Shown here: positions 30,965-35,736 of the stretch, piece after piece
Position numbering within the stretch: the stretch's first letter is position 1
How the letters are laid out: the number at the start of each line of letters is the position of its first letter
From: Syntrophomonas sp.
GTDB taxonomy: Bacteria > Bacillota > Syntrophomonadia > Syntrophomonadales > Syntrophomonadaceae
Length of the DNA: 35,736 nt
Reading direction: 5' to 3'
Assembly (NCBI GenBank): GCA_003558625.1
Contig: PWPP01000118.1
Location: forward strand, 1-35,736
Translations under genes and position numbers: made by a program
The notes under the pieces: generated by a model
Told to the model about the DNA's origin: nothing
Database searches by the model: none
Seen by the model: the letters and a program-made list of their open reading frames with translations, nothing else

Positions 30965-31692
30965 TGATCCTCCTCCTTTTCACGGTATAGTAAACCCAAT
31001 GCCATTACTGAAAGAATCGGGGCCAGGGCTACCAGGGCCACCAGTCCGAACCCGTCTATAACAGCATCTCGCTCCTCCATTACTGTGGCCACGCCTATAG
31101 CCACAGCCATAATAAAAGTAACGGTCATAGGTCCAGTTGCTACGGCCCCTGAATCAAACGCAATGGCAATAAATGCGGTATCGGAAAATTTAAGCATGAT
31201 CAAAGCCAAAATATATCCCGGAATAATAATATATTGCAGGGGAATCCCATATATGATTTTTGCCATGGCTAAAGCGGTAAATGCTGCTACACCAAGAGCC
31301 AGGGTCATTAACATGATTTTATCTTTGACATACCCGCTGGATACTTCTTCTACCTGGGAGCAAAGAATGCGGACAGCGGGTTCAGCCAGGGTGGCCACCA
31401 GGCCCAGAACAAAGCCGATGGGGATCAGGATCCACTTATTGGGTAGACTGCCCAGGTTTTCTCCCAGGGCTGTACCTACCGGGAAAAAGCCTATATATAC
31501 TCCCTGCAGAAACAGGGCCAGGCCTATAAATGTCATGACGATGCCGACTAATAACTTCTTCACATAAGTCCATTCAAATTTTAGAAAGAATACCTGGAAA
31601 AAGAAAAAAAACAGCAATAGGGGGGTTAAAGCCACCAGCACCTCCAGCAGGACATGTTCAAATCCTTGGAAAATCACCAGTTTATTATTCAA
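30961..31692 (-). CDS. DUF1538-family membrane protein (second of pair)
   Basis: ATLAEPAVRILCSQVEEVSSGYV, IAFDSGAVATGPMTVTFIMAVAIG; multi-TM. Confidence 0.88.
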   Translation of the reverse strand: MNNKLVIFQGFEHVLLEVLVALTPLLLFFFFFQVFFLKFEWTYVKKLLVGIVMTFIGLALFLQGVYIGFFPVGTALGENLGSLPNKWILIPIGFVLGLVATLAEPAVRILCSQVEEVSSGYVKDKIMLMTLALGVAAFTALAMAKIIYGIPLQYIIIPGYILALIMLKFSDTAFIAIAFDSGAVATGPMTVTFIMAVAIGVATVMEERDAVIDGFGLVALVALAPILSVMALGLLYREKEEDQ

Positions 31693-32384
31693 GCAAAAAT
31701 CACCCCTAAAAGAAGTACTGCCAGGACCGGACCGATGGAGGCCAGGCCAATAAGACCAAAGCTATTGGATAAATTTGATTTTCCGGAAAGCACCGAAGTT
31801 AAACCAATACCCAATGCCAAAATAAAAGGTACGGTCATAGGTCCGGTAGTTACTCCCCCGGCATCAAAAGCCACCGGAACAAACTGGGGAGGAGTAAAGA
31901 AAGATAGGACCATAATGGCCGAATATCCCGCAATTAAAATATAAGCCATAGGAATTCCCAGGATAATCCTCAACATGGCCAAAGCCACAAAAATAGCTAT
32001 ACCTAATGCTACTACGGAAACAAGGAGATTTCGACCGATATATCCTTCAGAAACCATGTCTACCTGAAAGGCCAGAACCCGGACATCGGGTTCTGCAACC
32101 GTAACCGCAAAGCCCAAAACGAAGGCAACACTCACGACCACCAGGGCGGAACCCCAGTTGGGCAATTGAGAACCGATTGCTTCCCCCATAGGCAGGAGGC
32201 CGATTCTGATGCCATACAAAAAAAGAGCCAAACCCAGCATGATAAAACCTGCTCCTATTAAGAGCTGAAATAAGGATTTTAAGGGCATACTTAACAAGGC
32301 AAACTGTAAAACCAATACGGTTACAGTGACGGGGAGAATGGCCTGAACCACCTCGGACAGGATGTCTTTAAATTCTCTTAACAT
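31689..32384 (-). CDS. DUF1538-family membrane protein (first of pair; open frame extends to 32456)
   Basis: VTVAEPDVRVLAFQVDMVSEGYIG, VAFDAGGVTTGPMTVPFILALGIG; SD ggaggg upstream of ATG 32384. Confidence 0.88.
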   Translation of the reverse strand: MLREFKDILSEVVQAILPVTVTVLVLQFALLSMPLKSLFQLLIGAGFIMLGLALFLYGIRIGLLPMGEAIGSQLPNWGSALVVVSVAFVLGFAVTVAEPDVRVLAFQVDMVSEGYIGRNLLVSVVALGIAIFVALAMLRIILGIPMAYILIAGYSAIMVLSFFTPPQFVPVAFDAGGVTTGPMTVPFILALGIGLTSVLSGKSNLSNSFGLIGLASIGPVLAVLLLGVIFA

Positions 32385-32522
32385 ATTCGTGCCACCCTCC
32401 AGGAGAACGGTTATAAATAAAAAGACAGCATAAATGCAAGCTCTTAGGGTCATCATAGCATATAAAAGAGTGCAATTGGGTTATAATAAATGAGGTAAAC
32501 CATTCATGAGAAAGGTACTATT

Positions 32523-34499
32523 ATGGACATGGATTTTTCATTACTGAATGATATCGTTACCATCTTTGCCCTGGCAGTGGTGGTAGTTTATATTTGCCAC
32601 CGCATCAAACTTCCCTCCATCGTTGGATTTTTGCTAACAGGGATTATCGCCGGACCCCATGGAATAGGGGTTATCGATACCATTCACCAGGTGGAGTTAT
32701 TGGCAGAGATCGGGATTATCTTCTTATTATTCAGCATCGGCATCGAGTTTTCTTTTAAAAACCTGATGAGCATTAAAAAATCGGTGGTCATGGGGGGCAG
32801 CATACAGGTTGGATTGTCCGTTCTAATGGCTTTTTTAATTGCTCGGGGCCTGGGATTGCCCTTTAACCAGGCACTATTTCTTGGCTTCATGGTTTCATTG
32901 AGCAGTACCGCCATCGTATTGAAGCAGCTGGGAGAGCGGTCAGAATTGGCTACCCCCCATGGTAAAATGAAGGTGGGTATCCTTATATACCAGGATATTA
33001 TTGTCGTCCCCATGATGCTCCTTGCTCCAATTCTGGCTGCCTCCTCTGTTACCCCGGAGCCCCTGGGGGGGATGTTTTTAAAAGGAATCGGGGTCATGCT
33101 TTTATTGCTGTTTATGGGAGTATATATATTACCCCGTGTCCTCTACCGGATCGCCTGTACCCAGAGCCGGGAACTGTTTTTACTTAGTATTATTGTAATT
33201 TGTTTTGCTACCGCCTGGTTAACCAACAGCATTGGGTTATCTTTGGCATTGGGTGCTTTTCTGGCAGGCTTGATTATATCTGAATCAGAATACAGCCAAC
33301 AGGCTTTATCCAATATTTTGCCCTTTATTGATACCTTTACCAGCCTGTTTTTTGTATCCATTGGAATGCTCTTAAATGTCGGTGTGGTCTTGGAGCATGC
33401 TGGAACTGTGCTGGTCATGGTAGTTGCCCTGTTGGTGGGAAAAGCCATTATTGCCGCCCTGGCGGGAATACTTATGGGCTATCCTCTGCGGACAGCAATT
33501 CTAGTCGGATTTGGTCTTTGTCAGGTGGGGGAATTTTCATTTATTCTATCTCAAAGCGGGCTGCAATATAATCTTATTAATTTAGAACTTTACCAGGGTT
33601 TTTTAGCAGCGGCCATATTTACCATGATGTTAACCCCGTTTTTAATGAATATAGCCCCGAGGGTTGCCTATGCTGTTTCAAAAGCAAAAATACCTCCCCG
33701 TCTGGCCCAGGGAACAATGCAAACCAATAACGACGGAGAAGGGGCCTTAGATAACGAAGAGCATTTAATTATTGTGGGGTATGGCTTAAATGGGAGAAAT
33801 TTATCCCGGGCAGCAACCGCTGCCAACATCCCCTACATCATTTTGGAAATCAACCCGGATGTGGTGATTGCGGAAAAGATTAAAGGGGAGCCGATTTTTT
33901 TCGGGGATGCCACCCAGGAAATGGTCCTGAAACATGCAGGGATCGGTAACGCCAAAATTATGGTGGTTGCCATCCATGATGCTGTAGCCTGTCGTAGAAT
34001 AACGGCCATCGCGAGGCATCTTAACCCTAGTCTCCACATTATCGTAAGAACCAGGTTTGTGGCTGATATGGAGGACCTGCACCTGATCGGCGCCGATGAA
34101 GTCATACCGGAAGAGTATGAAACCTCGGTAGAAATCTTTTCCCGGGTCCTGGCCCGCTATATGGTTCCCCAGAATGATATCGAGAAATTTATCCATGAAA
34201 TTCGCAGTGCCGACTACGATATGTTTCGCAGTATCAACAAAAAGGATATACAATTTCAGGTCTTGACGCGATATATTGATGAACTGGATTTTAACAGTTA
34301 CAGAATAGATCATAACTCCCCGGTAATCGGAAAAACGATAGCTGAGTTGGACCTGCGCAATATATATGGGATCACCGTCGTAGCTATCAGGCGTAAAGGC
34401 CAAGTCATTTTAAACCCCGGTGGGGAAGAAATTCTGATGGACGGGGATTATCTGGTTCTTTTAGGTGGATCCTGTGACATAAAAAGTGCTTTGCAATAA
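32523..34499 (+). CDS. CPA2-family cation:proton antiporter (Kef type) with TrkA-N and TrkA-C domains
   Basis: LLTGIIAGPHGIGVI, FLLFSIGIEFSF, LSSTAIVLKQLGER, LSLALGAFLAGLIISES; RCK domain HLIIVGYGLNGRNLSRAATAANIPYIILEINPDVV; C-terminal TrkA-C. Confidence 0.94.
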   Translation: MDMDFSLLNDIVTIFALAVVVVYICHRIKLPSIVGFLLTGIIAGPHGIGVIDTIHQVELLAEIGIIFLLFSIGIEFSFKNLMSIKKSVVMGGSIQVGLSVLMAFLIARGLGLPFNQALFLGFMVSLSSTAIVLKQLGERSELATPHGKMKVGILIYQDIIVVPMMLLAPILAASSVTPEPLGGMFLKGIGVMLLLLFMGVYILPRVLYRIACTQSRELFLLSIIVICFATAWLTNSIGLSLALGAFLAGLIISESEYSQQALSNILPFIDTFTSLFFVSIGMLLNVGVVLEHAGTVLVMVVALLVGKAIIAALAGILMGYPLRTAILVGFGLCQVGEFSFILSQSGLQYNLINLELYQGFLAAAIFTMMLTPFLMNIAPRVAYAVSKAKIPPRLAQGTMQTNNDGEGALDNEEHLIIVGYGLNGRNLSRAATAANIPYIILEINPDVVIAEKIKGEPIFFGDATQEMVLKHAGIGNAKIMVVAIHDAVACRRITAIARHLNPSLHIIVRTRFVADMEDLHLIGADEVIPEEYETSVEIFSRVLARYMVPQNDIEKFIHEIRSADYDMFRSINKKDIQFQVLTRYIDELDFNSYRIDHNSPVIGKTIAELDLRNIYGITVVAIRRKGQVILNPGGEEILMDGDYLVLLGGSCDIKSALQ

Positions 34500-34609
34500 T
34501 CTATGCTGCTCAATAATTGATCCCACCAGCAGCTATCATAATTATGTGTTAAATATACTTGCTCCCCCGGCAGATAATTTGTTATCATCAAAACTGTAGG
34601 AAGGTAGGA

Positions 34610-34637
34610 TTGTATTGAATATGTAGTATGGTAGAAT
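34610..34637 (+). promoter_or_regulatory. Candidate aroF promoter
   Basis: TTGTAT (34610-34615), 16-nt spacer, TAGAAT (34632-34637) with TG at the extended -10 position. Confidence 0.4.
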
Positions 34638-34665
34638 GGTGGGAATCAGATACGGACGATATCCG

Positions 34666-34695
34666 GCCATTGGTGTTTTTCGCTGATGGCTTTTT
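34666..34695 (+). terminator. Terminator-like hairpin in the aroF leader (candidate attenuator)
   Basis: GCCATTGGTG-ttttt-CGCTGATGGC, 10 bp continuous (three G-U), followed directly by TTTTT, about 36 nt before the aroF ATG. Confidence 0.6.
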
Positions 34696-34730
34696 AGCTG
34701 TTTCTCACCTCCAGCAAAGGAGGAATGGAC

Positions 34731-35736
34731 ATGATTATTGTAATGAAAAGAAGAGCGGACGAAAAAGAAATCGAAGCGGTCATTCAGAGGTTGAAAGATG
34801 AAGGATTTCAGGCCCATCCTTCCCGGGGAGTAGAAAGAACCATTATTGGAGGTATTGGGGAACGCAATGAATTGGTTATGGAGCTTTTAGCCACCCTGGC
34901 CGGAGTGGAAAAAGTCGTCCCCATTCTAAATCCCTTCAAACTGACATCCCGGGAATTTAAAGACCAACCTACGATCATTAATGTGGGTCAAAAGGCCTTT
35001 GGTGATGGGAGTCTACAGATTATTGCCGGGCCATGTGCCGTGGAAAGCCGGGAAAAATTTTTAGAGATTGCCCGGATCTTAAAGGATTTGGGTGCTGATA
35101 TGCTAAGAGGTGGAGCATTTAAGCCCCGCACTTCACCGTATTCCTTCCAGGGATTAGAAGAAGAAGGCCTGAAAATCCTGGCAGAAGCCAGAGAGATAAC
35201 AGGGTTGCCGATCGTCACTGAAGTTATGGATACCCGCATGGTTAAAATGGTTGCGGATTATGCCGATATATTGCAAGTGGGAGCCAGAAACATGCAAAAT
35301 TTCTTTTTGCTGCGGGAACTGGGGACGATCGATAAGCCCATCCTGCTAAAGCGGGGACCCTCTGCCAGTATTGAAGAATGGATTATGGCAGCAGAATATA
35401 TTATCTCCAGCTGCAACGACCAGGTTATTATGTGTGAGCGGGGGATACGAACATTTGAAAATTACACCAGAAATACCCTGGATTTAAGTGCCGTCCCCAT
35501 TATCAAACAACTGACTCATTTGCCTATTGTCGTGGATCCTAGTCACGGAACAGGAAAAAGCAATCTGGTGATACCTATGTCCCTGGCCGCGGTGGGAGCT
35601 GGCTGTGACGGATTAATTGTTGAGGTGCATCAAAATCCTAGTGAGGCACTATCTGATGGACCCCAGTCTTTAGACCCCCATCAGTTTAAGGAATTTATGC
35701 AGAAGACAACCAATATAAAAGCCAGCTTAAAGGCAG
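34731..35736 (+). CDS. aroF: 3-deoxy-7-phosphoheptulonate synthase, AroF/type I beta (3' truncated by the window)
   Basis: MIIVMKRRADEKEIEAVIQRLKDEGFQAH..., IIAGPCAVESREK, GGAFKPRTSPYSFQGLEEEGLKIL, QVGARNMQNFFLLRELG, DPSHGTGKSNLV; open to the window end. Confidence 0.95.
   Translation, partial: MIIVMKRRADEKEIEAVIQRLKDEGFQAHPSRGVERTIIGGIGERNELVMELLATLAGVEKVVPILNPFKLTSREFKDQPTIINVGQKAFGDGSLQIIAGPCAVESREKFLEIARILKDLGADMLRGGAFKPRTSPYSFQGLEEEGLKILAEAREITGLPIVTEVMDTRMVKMVADYADILQVGARNMQNFFLLRELGTIDKPILLKRGPSASIEEWIMAAEYIISSCNDQVIMCERGIRTFENYTRNTLDLSAVPIIKQLTHLPIVVDPSHGTGKSNLVIPMSLAAVGAGCDGLIVEVHQNPSEALSDGPQSLDPHQFKEFMQKTTNIKASLKA

Noticed and set aside
33801-34403. 200-aa minus-strand ORF inside the Kef-type gene
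   Set aside because: Fully antisense to the conserved TrkA-N/TrkA-C region; no recognisable product. The same applies to the other antisense ORFs (e.g. 14641-15099 minus, 31085-31567 plus, 8411-8791 minus).
34500-34730. T-box riboswitch upstream of aroF
   Set aside because: No T-box consensus (GGGTGGNACCGCG) or AGTA-like stem I landmarks found by eye.

Overview
The window looks like a mostly ordinary chromosomal segment of a Firmicutes/Clostridia-type anaerobe, read from gene content only. It has no CRISPR array, rRNA, tRNA or IS element that I could find. Gene blocks in order: 5'-truncated nadE, yebC, ruvCAB, queH/queA/tgt (queuosine) with a DUF2905 gene, yajC-HD-secDF, lysA, a DHH-CBS-poly(A)polymerase fusion, an M50 protease, scpAB, DUF1992, fchA-fhs (one-carbon), folE(-), an ADP-ribosylglycohydrolase-like gene(-), rluB, a P-loop ATPase plus a 2-oxoacid:ferredoxin oxidoreductase (korDABC), larB, a HutP-family gene, aroH, yjbQ(-), a nitrilase-family gene(-), a decayed aroF copy, a PII-like/DUF1538/DUF1538 operon(-) divergent from a Kef-type antiporter, and a 3'-truncated intact aroF that the ORF track missed because it runs off the window. 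Items I think deserve a second look: (i) the PII-like + paired DUF1538 + Kef cation-transport locus; (ii) the aroF leader, with a terminator-like hairpin and a Shine-Dalgarno-sequestering hairpin; (iii) a structured non-coding element and promoter/operator upstream of lysA; (iv) an ADP-ribosylglycohydrolase-fold protein that appears to have lost both metal-binding motifs; (v) a HutP-family protein outside a hut operon that appears to lack the known metal ligands; (vi) a frameshifted, active-site-degenerate aroF pseudogene 4 kb from the intact aroF. I made all homology calls from sequence motifs by eye and ran no database search.
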